The notes: generated by a model from the sequence alone, not told the origin. 35,278 nt of DNA from Gammaproteobacteria bacterium (GCA_022600575.1 JAHZKF010000017.1:1-35278); one strand, 5' to 3'; shown: positions 1-8,978, counted from the stretch's first letter. Numbers and translations: made by a program.

Positions 1-612
1 CAAAAGCCCCATCAAGGTTTTCAATCCCAAATAGGTTTGTGTATCTTTAATGGTACGCGCCACCAAGCTTTTAATCACTTTTCGTTTGTCCTCCGAAGGC
101 ACTAATAAAGCTAACTTTTGAGTGAAAATCGCTTGTTCTACAAATAAAAAGCTCACATACAATGCAATCAATACGGCAGAACTCGCAACACTCGTAAATC
201 CACCATAAACATTAAGTAGTAACGCTTGAAAATTAAGTTCTTCAATAAATTTATCAACATTAGAAATCAGTTTAGATAATAACTGCTGATCAAGCTGTCC
301 CATCAAGTGTTTAAAACTAGCTTGATAACGTGCAGAGGCGCTAATCACTTCATTAACATTATCTCCGACGATATTCACCAGTCCCCAAGTAAACCCTACC
401 ACCGTCAAAAGAGATAACAGCATACTCACCATCGACGGAAAATATTGACCAAACAAAGGCAAACGTTGTATCGCATTATTTAATGTATTTAATAAATTCC
501 AAATAAAAAGCGCTATCACCCAAGGCAGTAAAAAACCACGACCTGCCATTAACAAATAACCAATTAAATAAACGCTCACTAAAATAGCTGCAAACGGTAT
601 CATCCGATTCAT
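1..612 (-). CDS. AI-2E family membrane protein (PerM/TqsA-like), 3' part outside window
   Basis: The first 204 codons are present and the reading frame runs off the left edge of the window. It starts at the ATG at 612, reading MNRMIPFAAILVSVYLIGYL, preceded by a strong AGAAGGAAAGG ribosome site. Hydrophobic segments lie at about residues 5-20, 25-40, 55-80 and 140-160. Between the second pair is an amphipathic loop rich in Ser, Gln and Asp (about 85-135), and then the SEDKRKVIKSL...LGLKTLMG region. This is the layout of AI-2E exporter-family proteins (PF01594), polytopic inner-membrane proteins linked to autoinducer-2 or solute efflux or ion antiport. The family is recognised from the sequence; the substrate cannot be told. 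Its upstream region is the DnaA-box repeat array. Confidence 0.8.
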   Translation of the reverse strand, partial: MNRMIPFAAILVSVYLIGYLLMAGRGFLLPWVIALFIWNLLNTLNNAIQRLPLFGQYFPSMVSMLLSLLTVVGFTWGLVNIVGDNVNEVISASARYQASFKHLMGQLDQQLLSKLISNVDKFIEELNFQALLLNVYGGFTSVASSAVLIALYVSFLFVEQAIFTQKLALLVPSEDKRKVIKSLVARTIKDTQTYLGLKTLMGLL

Positions 613-667
613 GACCCTTTCCTTCTGACCTTATCAATAACTTTCATCATGACATAAAAAAAAATTC

Positions 668-693
668 AAAACAGTCCTTGTCAAGACTGTTTT
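668..693. terminator. terminator-like hairpin in repeat copy A
   Basis: AAAACAGTC pairs perfectly with GACTGTTTT around an 8-base loop. A T-run follows on the plus strand, and a T-rich stretch (eight or more T) follows on the minus strand, so it could stop transcription in either direction. It lies between the end of the minus-strand kbl-tdh-ettA-ldt run and the start of the AI-2E gene. The stem is short and AT-rich, so its strength is uncertain. Confidence 0.45.
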
Positions 694-734
694 TTAAAAA
701 AAATCTAGATTAGAATGGTCATCCTCCGTATTAT

Positions 735-886
735 TTATGCACAGCGCAACAAAATGTGGATAATTATCAAACGTCGCTTTAAAACATCACTCTAAAACTC
801 CGTAAAGAATTCGTAAGGATATTGAAAAATAACAGTTTTTTTATTTTTTACTCTATTTACCCCTTATCCACAAATTCTGTGGATAA
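735..886. promoter_or_regulatory. DnaA-box cluster A
   Basis: Four 9-mers fit the DnaA box consensus TTATNCACA: TTATGCACA at 735-743, TGTGGATAA (reverse orientation) at 755-763, TTATCCACA at 864-872 and TGTGGATAA at 878-886. The last two form a perfect 9-bp inverted repeat around a 5-base spacer. The flanks are very AT-rich. Four perfect consensus boxes in 152 bases is unlikely by chance. Whether DnaA binds here, and whether this is an origin, a titration site or a regulatory site, is inference. Confidence 0.65.
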
Positions 887-1030
887 CGTTGTGGGTAGAT
901 TAAAAAAACCATTGGAAATAAGTACATTGCCTTAATGCATCAAGGCCTACCATCATGCTTAAATCAAAGCAGTAGATAAGTAGGAAATAACACCTGGACC
1001 CCATATATAAAACATGATGAAAAAAAATTT

Positions 1031-1056
1031 AAAATAGTCCTTGTCAAGACTGTTTT
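1031..1056. terminator. terminator-like hairpin in repeat copy B
   Basis: The same hairpin as at 668-693, offset by 363 bases: AAAATAGTC and GACTGTTTT, with one G-U pair, followed by a T-run. Together the two copies could end transcripts leaving the L,D-transpeptidase gene, but the nearest lies about 360 bases past that stop codon. Confidence 0.4.
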
Positions 1057-1117
1057 TTAAAAAAAATCTAGATTAGAATGGTTGTTCGCAGCACTCTTTA
1101 TATGCAATACAACAAAA

Positions 1118-1248
1118 TGTGGATAAATCCTAACACCCACCCTAAACCTCTACTTTAAAACCGCACTAACAATTCGTAAGGTTGTTGAAAAATAACGTTT
1201 TTTTGCTTTTTACTCTACTTGCCCCTTATCCACAAATTCTGTGGATAA
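1118..1248. promoter_or_regulatory. DnaA-box cluster B
   Basis: Perfect DnaA boxes lie at 1118-1126 (TGTGGATAA), 1226-1234 (TTATCCACA) and 1240-1248 (TGTGGATAA). They have the same order, orientation and nearly the same spacing as three boxes of cluster A. The 1226-1248 dyad is identical to that at 864-886, including its AATTC spacer. Confidence 0.65.
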
Positions 1249-1353
1249 CGTTGTGGGTAGACTAAAAAAATCATTGGAAATAAGCACATTGCCTTAATGC
1301 ATCAAGGCCTACCATCATGATTAAATCAGAGCAGTATCAAAGACAAGGATGGA

Positions 1354-1388
1354 TACCGCGGACAAGCCCTGAGAGACAAGTCGCGGTA
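1354..1388. repeat. palindromic intergenic element
   Basis: TACCGCG (1354-1360) is inverted at 1382-1388 (CGCGGTA), with an internal GACAAG...GACAAG direct repeat. It lies 26 bases past the end of the L,D-transpeptidase gene. The inner CGGACAAGCCCTGAG (1359-1373) recurs exactly at 35075-35089, so it belongs to a dispersed element of this genome. There is no T-run suited to a classical terminator. Confidence 0.55.
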
Positions 1389-1414
1389 CGTAGGCGTTTG
1401 TTTTGAGATAAATC

Positions 1415-1993
1415 TTAACTCTCATCAGCATAAGGCAACACAACGACGCGTGTACCTATCGTAATAAAAGACTCATTCAACCATTTTGCAGCACTTGGCA
1501 GCACACGAATACATCCATGACTCGTATTTTCTGAGAAATTATAACCTGCATGAATGGTGTACCCTCTATAAAAATACATACAATAAGGCATTCTCGCGCC
1601 ACCTTGAGTCTTTACCGGATATTCACCCGAGGTACAATCTTCTCCACGCTTTTTATATACGCGAAAACTTCCTGTTACCGTGCGACATGATTCACTCATA
1701 TCTTCACAAAAGTCAGCACCACCTGAGCCACGCCCGGTCATGACACGCTCCCCCTTAGCATCATAAGCAGCCCATGATAATGCTTTCGGATCAAAGATAA
1801 AAAGCTTCTGACCTGTTGGACGCATCGTGATTGGAAAATGAGACTGTCCACGCTTATCTTTTAAGTAATAAAGCGTGTGATATACCTTGCCGGTATCATC
1901 AGCAAGGTAGGTCGAAGGATCATCTTTCATACAAGCGGTTACAAGTAAGCTAAGGCAAATCACCCCTGCAAACATCCACGTTCTTTTAAGCAT
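1415..1993 (-). CDS. L,D-transpeptidase (YkuD) lipoprotein
   Basis: A predicted periplasmic, lipid-anchored enzyme of the YkuD family, which makes 3-3 crosslinks in peptidoglycan or attaches proteins to it. The N-terminus is a lipoprotein signal with lipobox LVTAC (Cys about 21). The catalytic block is His148 followed by SHGCIRV with Cys161, the family signature. The 192-residue length suits a single-domain enzyme. The ATG at 1993 is preferred because AGGA lies 6 bases upstream; a TTG at 1996 would sit too close to it. It follows ettA by 19 bases and is probably the last gene of the kbl-tdh-ettA run. Four further Cys residues in the middle (CEDMSESC, CTSGEYP and PYC) could form disulfides. 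Confidence 0.88.
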   Translation of the reverse strand: MLKRTWMFAGVICLSLLVTACMKDDPSTYLADDTGKVYHTLYYLKDKRGQSHFPITMRPTGQKLFIFDPKALSWAAYDAKGERVMTGRGSGGADFCEDMSESCRTVTGSFRVYKKRGEDCTSGEYPVKTQGGARMPYCMYFYRGYTIHAGYNFSENTSHGCIRVLPSAAKWLNESFITIGTRVVVLPYADES

Positions 1994-2012
1994 CAATTAT
2001 CCTAAACGTATG

Positions 2013-3686
2013 TTATGCATGAAGACGACGATATTTAATGCGAGACGGACTATCTGCCGCATCACCTAAACGACGCTTACGATCTGCTTCATAATCTTGG
2101 TAATTACCTTCGACAAAAACAACTTTCGAGTCTCCTTCAAAAGCCAATATATGTGTGCAAATACGATTTAAAAACCATCTATCATGTGAAACCACAATAC
2201 CACATCCTGGAAAATTCAATATTGCATCTTCAAGTGCGCGTAAGGTTTCAACATCTAAATCATTACTGGGTTCATCTAACAGTAAAACATTAGCGCCACG
2301 CTTTAAAAGCTTTGCAAGGTGAACCCGATTACGTTCCCCACCTGATAACTGTCCCACACGCTTTTGTTGATCGGCCCCTTTAAAATTAAAACGCCCAACA
2401 TACGCACGCGATGGCATTTGAAACGAACCGACTTGTATGATGTCGTGTCCCTCTGAAATCACTTCCCAAATGGTTTTACTATCATCTAAACTATCCCGCG
2501 ATTGATCAACGTACGCGAGTTCAACCGTGTCTCCAATTCGAATTTCACCCGCGTCAGGTTCAAGCTCATTGGTCAGCATTTTTAAAAACGTTGATTTCCC
2601 AGCACCATTAGGACCAACAATTCCTAAAACCCCCCCTTTGGGTAACCTAAAATTCAAGTTTTCAAATAAAAGCCGTTCACCAAAAGCCTTTGATAACTCA
2701 TGTCCCTCAATCACCAAATCACCTAAGCGTTCACCAGGTGGAATATATAATTCATTGGTTTCTTGACGCTTTTGAAATTCACGAGACGTCATTTCTTCAA
2801 CCCGGGCAAGACGCGCTTTATTTTTAGCACGCTGTCCTTTAGGAGATGTTCTTGCCCACTCAAGTTCGGCTTTTAATGCGCGCTCATGAGCGGCTTCTTG
2901 CTTGCCTTCTTGCTGAAGGCGCGTTGTTTTTTGCTCAAGCCAAGCCGTATAGTTACCTTCGTAAGGAATACCCTCGCCTCGGTCAAGCTCTAAAATCCAT
3001 TGTGCTGCATTATCTAAAAAATACCTATCATGCGTAATCGCAACCACTGTCCCTGTAAATGCTTCTAAATAATGTTCAAGCCATGTCACACTTTCGGCAT
3101 CTAAATGGTTAGTCGGCTCATCAAGAAGTAACATATCTGGATTTGATAAAAGTAAACGACACAATGCAACTCGTCGCTGCTCTCCACCTGACAAAACCCC
3201 TACTTTTTCTTCAAACGGTGGCAGGCGAAGTGCGTCAGCTGCAATTTCAAGCTGACGGTCCAAATCCCACCCATGACCTGCCTCAATTTTTTGCTGCAGC
3301 TCGCCCTGCTCTTCAAGCAAAGCATTCATGGCATCATCGGTCATGGGTTCTGCAAATTGCATGCTGATTTCATCAAAGCGCGCGAGCAAACCTTTCATCT
3401 CAGAGACAGCTTCTTCAACCACCTCTCGCACCGTTTGATTAGGGTCCATTTGAGGTTCTTGTGGTAAATAGCCTATGCTAATACCTGGTTGAGGACGCGC
3501 CTCACCTTCAAATTGCTTATCAACCCCTGCCATAATTTTAAGCAAAGTTGATTTACCTGAACCATTCAAACCCAAAACGCCAATTTTAGCGCCTGGGTAA
3601 AAACTAAGCGAAATATCTTTAAGAATAAACCGCTGATTCTCTACCATTTTACTTACGCGATTCATGGTGAAAATATACTGTGCCAT
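2013..3686 (-). CDS. ettA: energy-dependent translational throttle protein EttA (ABC-F)
   Basis: A soluble ABC-F ATPase that binds the ribosomal E site and gates the first translation steps according to the ATP/ADP ratio. There are two ABC domains: Walker A GLNGSGKST near residue 40 with signature LSGGEQRRVALCRLL, and a second Walker A GPNGAGKST near 357 with LSGGERNRVHLAKLL. The Walker B/switch motifs LLLDEPTNHLD and LLLDEPSNDLD are present. The linker between the domains and the N-terminal MAQYIFTMNRVSK are typical of EttA, and the 557-residue length matches the family (about 555). It lies 14 bases downstream of tdh and is probably cotranscribed with it. Confidence 0.95.
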   Translation of the reverse strand: MAQYIFTMNRVSKMVENQRFILKDISLSFYPGAKIGVLGLNGSGKSTLLKIMAGVDKQFEGEARPQPGISIGYLPQEPQMDPNQTVREVVEEAVSEMKGLLARFDEISMQFAEPMTDDAMNALLEEQGELQQKIEAGHGWDLDRQLEIAADALRLPPFEEKVGVLSGGEQRRVALCRLLLSNPDMLLLDEPTNHLDAESVTWLEHYLEAFTGTVVAITHDRYFLDNAAQWILELDRGEGIPYEGNYTAWLEQKTTRLQQEGKQEAAHERALKAELEWARTSPKGQRAKNKARLARVEEMTSREFQKRQETNELYIPPGERLGDLVIEGHELSKAFGERLLFENLNFRLPKGGVLGIVGPNGAGKSTFLKMLTNELEPDAGEIRIGDTVELAYVDQSRDSLDDSKTIWEVISEGHDIIQVGSFQMPSRAYVGRFNFKGADQQKRVGQLSGGERNRVHLAKLLKRGANVLLLDEPSNDLDVETLRALEDAILNFPGCGIVVSHDRWFLNRICTHILAFEGDSKVVFVEGNYQDYEADRKRRLGDAADSPSRIKYRRLHA

Positions 3687-3700
3687 AAAAACTTACTCCA

Positions 3701-4726
3701 CTAATCCCAATCTAAAATAACTTTACCGGACTGGCCTGAGGCCATTATTTGAAATGCTTGTTGAAAATCATCCACCGGAAAGCGATGTGTTATCACACAT
3801 GATAAATCAAGTCCTGATTGAAGCATGGTGATCATTTTATACCACGTATCATACATCTCACGCCCATAAATTCCTTTCAATATTAACCCTTTAAATATCA
3901 CTTGATTCCAATCAATTGCTGTTTCCTGTGGTGGTATCCCTAAAAGCGCTACTTTTCCACCATGATTCATGGATGCAACCATATCATTCAAGGCCGTTGG
4001 ATTTCCTGACATCTCAAGGCCTACATCAAAGCCCTCAGTCATACCCAGCTCACTCATCACATCTTTCACATGATCATGCTTTACATTGAGTGCACGAGTT
4101 GCACCCATTTGGCGCGCCAAATCTAGACGATACTCATTCACATCCGTAATCACGACGTGCCGAGCACCTCCATGCTTTGCAATAGCAACAGCCATCACAC
4201 CAATGGGACCTGCTCCAGTAATTAAGACATCTTCACCAATTAACTTAAAAGACAAAGCACAATGCGTTGCATTTCCAAAAGGGTCTAATATGGCGGCTTG
4301 ATCGCCTGTAATTTCATCAGGTAGCGATACAACATTCGTGGCTGGTAGTGCTAAATATTCAGCAAAACACCCTTCGCGATTAACGCCAATCCCCAATGTG
4401 TTACGGCATAAATGCTGACGACCTGCTCGACAATTACGACAAGTACCACAAGTCACATGCCCCTCACCCGACACACGCTGACCTACATTAAATCCTTTAA
4501 CCTCTTGACCCACTTCAACAATTTCACCAAAAAACTCATGCCCTACAACCATCGGCACAGGAATAGTGGCTTTTGCCCAATCATCCCAAGAATAAATATG
4601 AATATCTGTGCCACAAATAGCCGTTTTTTTTATTTTAACCAGCACATCGTGAACACCACATACAGGCATTGGAACATCTTCCATCCAAATACCTGGCTCA
4701 CGCTTCGCTTTAACCAATGCCTTCAT
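3701..4726 (-). CDS. tdh: L-threonine 3-dehydrogenase
   Basis: A zinc-dependent medium-chain dehydrogenase that oxidises L-threonine with NAD+ to 2-amino-3-ketobutyrate. The catalytic zinc site is in [15 protein letters not shown] (Cys38). GHEFFGEI carries the next ligands, and the structural zinc lobe is [15 protein letters not shown] (about 93-107). The Rossmann motif GAGPIGVMA is near residue 170. The 341-residue length equals the E. coli enzyme. It follows kbl by 18 bases in the standard kbl-tdh order, so the unstable product can be handed straight to Kbl. Confidence 0.96.
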   Translation of the reverse strand: MKALVKAKREPGIWMEDVPMPVCGVHDVLVKIKKTAICGTDIHIYSWDDWAKATIPVPMVVGHEFFGEIVEVGQEVKGFNVGQRVSGEGHVTCGTCRNCRAGRQHLCRNTLGIGVNREGCFAEYLALPATNVVSLPDEITGDQAAILDPFGNATHCALSFKLIGEDVLITGAGPIGVMAVAIAKHGGARHVVITDVNEYRLDLARQMGATRALNVKHDHVKDVMSELGMTEGFDVGLEMSGNPTALNDMVASMNHGGKVALLGIPPQETAIDWNQVIFKGLILKGIYGREMYDTWYKMITMLQSGLDLSCVITHRFPVDDFQQAFQIMASGQSGKVILDWD

Positions 4727-4744
4727 GTTTACTCCACAAGAAAT

Positions 4745-5929
4745 CTAAATAACACCCAATTCGCGACCCACTTTACCAAAGGCTGCAAGGGCTGTGTCTA
4801 AATGTGTTTGCGTATGTGCTGCCGACATTTGTGTTCGAATGCGCGCTTGCCCCTTAGGTACTACAGGGAATGAAAAGCCAACGACATAAACCCCTTCATC
4901 TAACAAACGTGCTGCCATTTGACCCGCCAACACAGCATCTCCAAGCATCACCGGAATAATCGCATGCTCACCAGGGACCAATGTAAACCCAAGTTCATCC
5001 AATCCATTTCTAAAATAATCCGCATTTTGTTTTACTTTTTTACAAAATTCTGGATTGTCAATAATCAAATCAAGTGCTGCAACCGAGGTTTCAGCAATCA
5101 TGGGCGCTAATGTGTTTGAAAATAGATAAGGTCTTGAGCGCTGTCTTAACCAACTCACAATGCTTTTATTCGCAGAAGTATATCCACCCGAAGCACCGCC
5201 TAATGCCTTACCCAAAGTACCTGTGATAATATCAATGCGGTCTGTCACACCAAAATGCTCAGGCGTACCACGACCATGCTCACCCACAAATCCGACAGCA
5301 TGCGAATCATCTACCATCACCATGGCATTATATTTATCAGCCAAATCACAAATAGCAGGTAAATTAGCCAAAATACCATCCATTGAAAACACACCATCGG
5401 TTGCAATCAATTTAAAACGTGCATCTTTAGCCGCGTTAAGCTGCTCTTCAAGTGCTTGCATATCATTGTTGGCATATCTAAAACGTTTGGCCTTGCAAAG
5501 TCTCACCCCATCAATAATGCTCGCATGATTCAATGCATCGCTGATAATGGCATCTTCAGGCCCAAGCAAGGTCTCAAACAAGCCTGTATTCGCATCAAAA
5601 CAAGAAGAATATAAAATCGTATCTGGTTTACCCAAAAACGTACTTATTTTTTGTTCTAAAGCTTTATGTGGTGCTTGTGTACCACAAATAAAGCGCACAG
5701 ACGCCATGCCATACCCGTATTTATCAAGAGCCGCCTTACCCGAGTTAATTAATACCGGGTGATTAGCAAGTCCTAAATAATTATTCGCACAAAAATTAAT
5801 AACTTCTTTATCACCTAAATTAACCAAAGCTTGCTGCTGGCCTTGAATTACGCGCTCAGGTTTAAATAGGCCTTCTGTTTTTAAACTTGCAAGCTCAGTA
5901 TCTAGGTAAGTCGTAAATGCTTCTGACAT
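4745..5929 (-). CDS. kbl: glycine C-acetyltransferase (2-amino-3-ketobutyrate CoA ligase)
   Basis: A PLP enzyme of the alpha-oxoamine synthase family. It cleaves 2-amino-3-ketobutyrate with CoA into glycine and acetyl-CoA. The family blocks [35 protein letters not shown] and [15 protein letters not shown] are present, the last holding the PLP lysine near residue 240. The length of 394 is close to the usual 398. The ATG at 5929 has AGAGAG upstream. It is the first gene of the kbl-tdh-ettA-ldt run, and its promoter must lie in the 157-base gap shared with the divergent methyltransferase gene; I see no clear -35/-10 pair there. Confidence 0.96.
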   Translation of the reverse strand: MSEAFTTYLDTELASLKTEGLFKPERVIQGQQQALVNLGDKEVINFCANNYLGLANHPVLINSGKAALDKYGYGMASVRFICGTQAPHKALEQKISTFLGKPDTILYSSCFDANTGLFETLLGPEDAIISDALNHASIIDGVRLCKAKRFRYANNDMQALEEQLNAAKDARFKLIATDGVFSMDGILANLPAICDLADKYNAMVMVDDSHAVGFVGEHGRGTPEHFGVTDRIDIITGTLGKALGGASGGYTSANKSIVSWLRQRSRPYLFSNTLAPMIAETSVAALDLIIDNPEFCKKVKQNADYFRNGLDELGFTLVPGEHAIIPVMLGDAVLAGQMAARLLDEGVYVVGFSFPVVPKGQARIRTQMSAAHTQTHLDTALAAFGKVGRELGVI

Positions 5930-6086
5930 AAAAACATCTCTCTGCGTTATTTAATGTGCGGGAATGATAACAAACTGAGGTCAAATTCACCATGCGTGCT
6001 CACAACCCTATCCTAACACCCTAAATTCTTGTTAAAATCACCTCAATCTTTCATTCAATCATTCTAAATAAGTAGAACTTAATCTT

Positions 6087-6743
6087 ATGAAAAATCAGCT
6101 TCCTCGTATTAACATGATTAAACAACAACTACGCACGGGTAATATCCTGGATGAACGGGTTCTTTCTCTCTACGATAAAATCCCAAGACAAGCATTTGTA
6201 CCTGAAGCCCTACAATACGTTGCTTATAGTGACTTGCAACTGCCTTTGGCCGAAAATCAATGCATGATGACCCCGCTCGAAGAAGCCACCATTTTACAAG
6301 CATTGGCCCTTCAAGGTCATGAAAAAATATTAGAAATAGGAACAGGGAGTGGTTTTTTTACAGCACTTTTAAGTCAAAGTGCTGCACACGTTACCAGCGT
6401 CGATTACTATACTGAATTCACCAATCAAGCACATAAAAAATTAAACACTTATGGGGCAGGTAATATTACCCTAGAAACAGGAGATGCATCACAAGGTTGG
6501 CTGGACAAAGCCCCCTATGATGTGGTTGTCTATACAGGAGCGCTTCCAAAATTAAACGACATGCAGCGATTACAAGTGGTCCCTGGAGGGAAGTTATTTG
6601 CCATTACAGGTGAATTTCCTGTCATGCAAGGTGAACTTCATACATTAAGCCATGATGAAGTTTGGCAAACACACCTCCTCTTTGAAACCACGCTCCCATT
6701 GCTCATTAACAAAACTGCGGCAGCGGAAAACTTTGTTTTTTAG
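6087..6743 (+). CDS. protein-L-isoaspartate O-methyltransferase-like protein
   Basis: A class I SAM-dependent methyltransferase of the PCMT family, 218 residues. The SAM site is ILEIGTGSGFFTALL (about 82-96), followed by the acidic strand end VTSVDYYTE and the YDVVVYTGALPKL...GGKLFAITG block that matches the family C-terminal half. The N-terminal region carries RQAFVPEALQYVAYSD and MMTPLEEATIL, in place of the more typical S-x-P-H-M block. Repair of isoaspartyl residues is the family role; the altered substrate loop makes this less certain. The gene ends 8 bases before tolC and is probably cotranscribed with it. Confidence 0.8.
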   Translation: MKNQLPRINMIKQQLRTGNILDERVLSLYDKIPRQAFVPEALQYVAYSDLQLPLAENQCMMTPLEEATILQALALQGHEKILEIGTGSGFFTALLSQSAAHVTSVDYYTEFTNQAHKKLNTYGAGNITLETGDASQGWLDKAPYDVVVYTGALPKLNDMQRLQVVPGGKLFAITGEFPVMQGELHTLSHDEVWQTHLLFETTLPLLINKTAAAENFVF

Positions 6744-6751
6744 GACAGTAC

Positions 6752-8140
6752 ATGAAGAAACTGAAGCAGCTATGGTGTGCCTTATTTTTAAGCCTTGGCT
6801 TAACGCCGCTGCTTCATGCTGCTGATTTATTAGATATTTATCTCCAGGCCCTAGATAACGACCCTGAATTCAAAGGTGAATTTAGTCTTTACATGTCAGA
6901 AACACAAAACATTCCTATCGCACGCGCGCCGTTATTGCCACAGGTTGCACTCAACGGTTTAACCACCGCCAATACGCAAAACGTTAATGCGGGCCGGTTC
7001 TTCTCTATCAGTGAAGCTTATAAAGCCACTCAGTTTCAAGTCAGTGCAAGCCAAGCCCTGTTTAACTATAAAGCCTGGGCACAAGTCCAACAGGCCAAAG
7101 CCTCTGTTCGGGCTGCACACGCACGCTTTAATGACCGCGCACAAGATCTCATTCTCAGAACCGTTGAAGCTTATTTTAATGTTCTTTTTGCCTATGATTC
7201 TCTTCGCTTTGGTGTTGCTAAAAAAAATGCGAATAAACGCCAGCTTGATCAATCTACCCAACGATTTAATGTAGGGCTTGATGCCATCACCTCTGTTTAC
7301 GATGCCCAGGCAGCCTACGATCAATCTGTCGCACAAGTAATTGAAGCAAAAAATAATGTGATGATTCAGAGTGAAGAACTGCGCAAAATCACCAACCATA
7401 CTTACGGTCGCTTGGCACCTCTTCGTAACCAAGCGTTGCCTCTCATGCGCCCAGAGCCCGATAATATTGAGACCTGGGTTGCAACAGGTCTTAAACAGAA
7501 TTACAAGTTGTTTGCTGCAAAGTATCGCCTTGAAGCAGCACGTGAAAAAATCAAAGCGCAAGCTGCCGGAAACTGGCCCATCATTAAAGCCCAATTCACG
7601 GACGTAAGACGACGAAATGAAGGGCACAGTGCAGACTTTGCTAACTTCTTTGTACCAAAATCGCAACGTATTTCAACAGCCGGTGTTGTCGTTGATTTTC
7701 CTATCGTCCAAGGGGGGCTTATCTTAGCCGAAACCAGACAAGCTCAATTTGATTACCAAGCCGCAAGCCAAGAACTTGAAGAAGTCTATCGCCGGGTCGT
7801 AACCGACAGCCGAACTTCTTTTGGCACCATTAATAATGGTATTAGCAAAGTCAAAGCCGATAGAAAAAGTGTTTTCACCCAAGGAGAGTCTGTCGAAAGT
7901 ACTGAAGCTGGCTTTTTTGTTGGCACACGTAATATGGTCGATGTGGTCAATGCTCAAGAAAATCTCTTTCAGGCACAAACAAACCTCGCCTCAGATCAAT
8001 ATACTTTAATTGGCGTGATTATTAAATTAAAATACTTAGCCGGTACCTTGAACGTAAACGATCTTGAAGAAATTAACAGTTGGCTTGTGACGGAACGCAT
8101 TGACAGCCGGCCCCCTCAACTGAGCGAATCGCACGAATAA
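6752..8140 (+). CDS. tolC: TolC family outer-membrane efflux protein
   Basis: An outer-membrane channel-tunnel protein for tripartite efflux pumps and type I secretion. A Sec signal peptide, MKKLKQLWCALFLSLGLTPL and on to LHA, is probably cut near residue 23-24. The mature protein begins with ADLLDIYLQALDNDPEFKG, as in TolC. Two related halves follow, each with long alpha-helical stretches rich in Gln, Ala and Asn; the second includes GFFVGTRNMVDVVNAQENLFQAQ, the typical repeat motif (compare FNVGLDAITSVYDAQAAYDQ in the first half). At 462 residues the length is normal. No pump or adaptor gene is adjacent, so it probably serves several systems. Confidence 0.92.
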   Translation: MKKLKQLWCALFLSLGLTPLLHAADLLDIYLQALDNDPEFKGEFSLYMSETQNIPIARAPLLPQVALNGLTTANTQNVNAGRFFSISEAYKATQFQVSASQALFNYKAWAQVQQAKASVRAAHARFNDRAQDLILRTVEAYFNVLFAYDSLRFGVAKKNANKRQLDQSTQRFNVGLDAITSVYDAQAAYDQSVAQVIEAKNNVMIQSEELRKITNHTYGRLAPLRNQALPLMRPEPDNIETWVATGLKQNYKLFAAKYRLEAAREKIKAQAAGNWPIIKAQFTDVRRRNEGHSADFANFFVPKSQRISTAGVVVDFPIVQGGLILAETRQAQFDYQAASQELEEVYRRVVTDSRTSFGTINNGISKVKADRKSVFTQGESVESTEAGFFVGTRNMVDVVNAQENLFQAQTNLASDQYTLIGVIIKLKYLAGTLNVNDLEEINSWLVTERIDSRPPQLSESHE

Positions 8141-8174
8141 CGCGCCAAGCTCATCTATGATGTAGATATTAAAC

Positions 8175-8978
8175 ATGTCCTATACTTCGTCAACCATTGA
8201 AAAAAAACTCCTCCATTACACAGGTAAAGCCATTGCTGACTTTAATATGATTCAAGCAGGTGACCGTGTCATGGTTTGCCTGTCTGGTGGTAAAGACTCC
8301 TTTACGCTGTTAACCCTCCTTAGCCAGCTACAAAAACGCGCTAAAATACGCTTTGATCTTTTCTCATTTACACTCGATCAAGCACAACCCGGCTGGGATG
8401 ACAGTAAACTTCGTGCCTGGCTCGATGACCGAAATATTCAACACACCATTCTCACGCGAGATACCTACAGCATCGTCAAAGAAAAAATACCTGAAGGAAA
8501 AACGTATTGTTCACTCTGTTCGCGTCTTAGAAGAGGTATTATCTATCGCTATGCAGAAGAACATGGATTTAATAAAATCGCATTAGGTCATCACCGAGAT
8601 GACCTCATTCGCACACTTTTAATGTCTATTTTTTACAACGGGGACATTCGTTCAATGCCCCCCAAACTCTTAAGCGATAACAAAAAACACGTCGTCATTC
8701 GTCCCTTGTCTTACGTTCAAGAAAACGATATTATCGACTATGCACATGAACAAAATTTTCCCATCATTCCATGTACTTTATGCGGGTCACAAGATAATCT
8801 AGCACGAAAAAAGGTGGGCCATTTGATCAATCAGCTAGCCGAAGAAAACCCGAAAATTCCAAGTAATATCCTGCATGCCTTACAATCGATTAAACCAAGC
8901 CAGCTCATGGATAAAAATTTCTGGGACTTTAAAAATCTAGAATCCGAACTAATCACAGATGAGGTTCCTCATGAGTAA
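8175..8978 (+). CDS. ttcA: tRNA 2-thiocytidine(32) synthetase TtcA
   Basis: An ATP-dependent enzyme with a 4Fe-4S cluster that thiolates cytidine 32 of certain tRNAs in the cytoplasm. The PP-loop SGGKDS is at residues 37-42. The cluster-binding CSLC motif is near 112 and a further CTLC is near 200. [19 protein letters not shown] is characteristic of TtcA. The length is 267, a little shorter than the E. coli enzyme (about 311), mainly at the C-terminus. It overlaps the start of the next gene by 8 bases (ATGAGTAA), so translation of the two may be coupled. Confidence 0.94.
   Translation: MSYTSSTIEKKLLHYTGKAIADFNMIQAGDRVMVCLSGGKDSFTLLTLLSQLQKRAKIRFDLFSFTLDQAQPGWDDSKLRAWLDDRNIQHTILTRDTYSIVKEKIPEGKTYCSLCSRLRRGIIYRYAEEHGFNKIALGHHRDDLIRTLLMSIFYNGDIRSMPPKLLSDNKKHVVIRPLSYVQENDIIDYAHEQNFPIIPCTLCGSQDNLARKKVGHLINQLAEENPKIPSNILHALQSIKPSQLMDKNFWDFKNLESELITDEVPHE

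Larger units (their letters stand above)
655..975. repeat. direct repeat module, copy A (AT-rich, DnaA boxes)
   Basis: First of two diverged copies, offset about 362-363 bp, that fill most of the 800-base gene-free stretch between the AI-2E gene and the L,D-transpeptidase. The copies share, in the same order: a hairpin (668-693), a following A-rich run and TCTAGATTAGAATGG, a TGTGGATAA box, an AATTCGTAAGG segment, T-rich runs, the TTATCCACA/TGTGGATAA dyad, and a conserved tail with CATTGCCTTAATGCATCAAGG. The middle is the most diverged part. No coding sequence is seen in it. Confidence 0.85.
1018..1337. repeat. direct repeat module, copy B
   Basis: Second copy of the module at 655-975. The best conserved parts are the hairpin block (1031-1056), the dyad with its flanks (1221-1260) and the tail (about 1270-1320). 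Copy B lacks the extra TTATGCACA seen at 735-743 in copy A, and its hairpin has one T for C change that still allows G-U pairing. The divergence shows the duplication is not recent, and the boxes are kept better than the spacer. Confidence 0.85.

Noticed and set aside
674-720. TTGACA-like -35 element inside the hairpin of repeat copy A (minus strand)
   Set aside because: No acceptable -10 hexamer at 16-18 bases spacing toward the AI-2E gene; only T-runs are found there.
4412-4801. A 129-codon plus-strand open frame across the tdh/kbl junction
   Set aside because: It crosses two well-identified genes in antisense and gives a low-complexity Thr/Asn/His product.
6959-7666. A 235-codon open frame on the minus strand
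   Set aside because: It lies wholly inside tolC in antisense. The tolC frame has a signal peptide and family repeats, while the antisense product is Cys/Phe-rich with no recognisable pattern.
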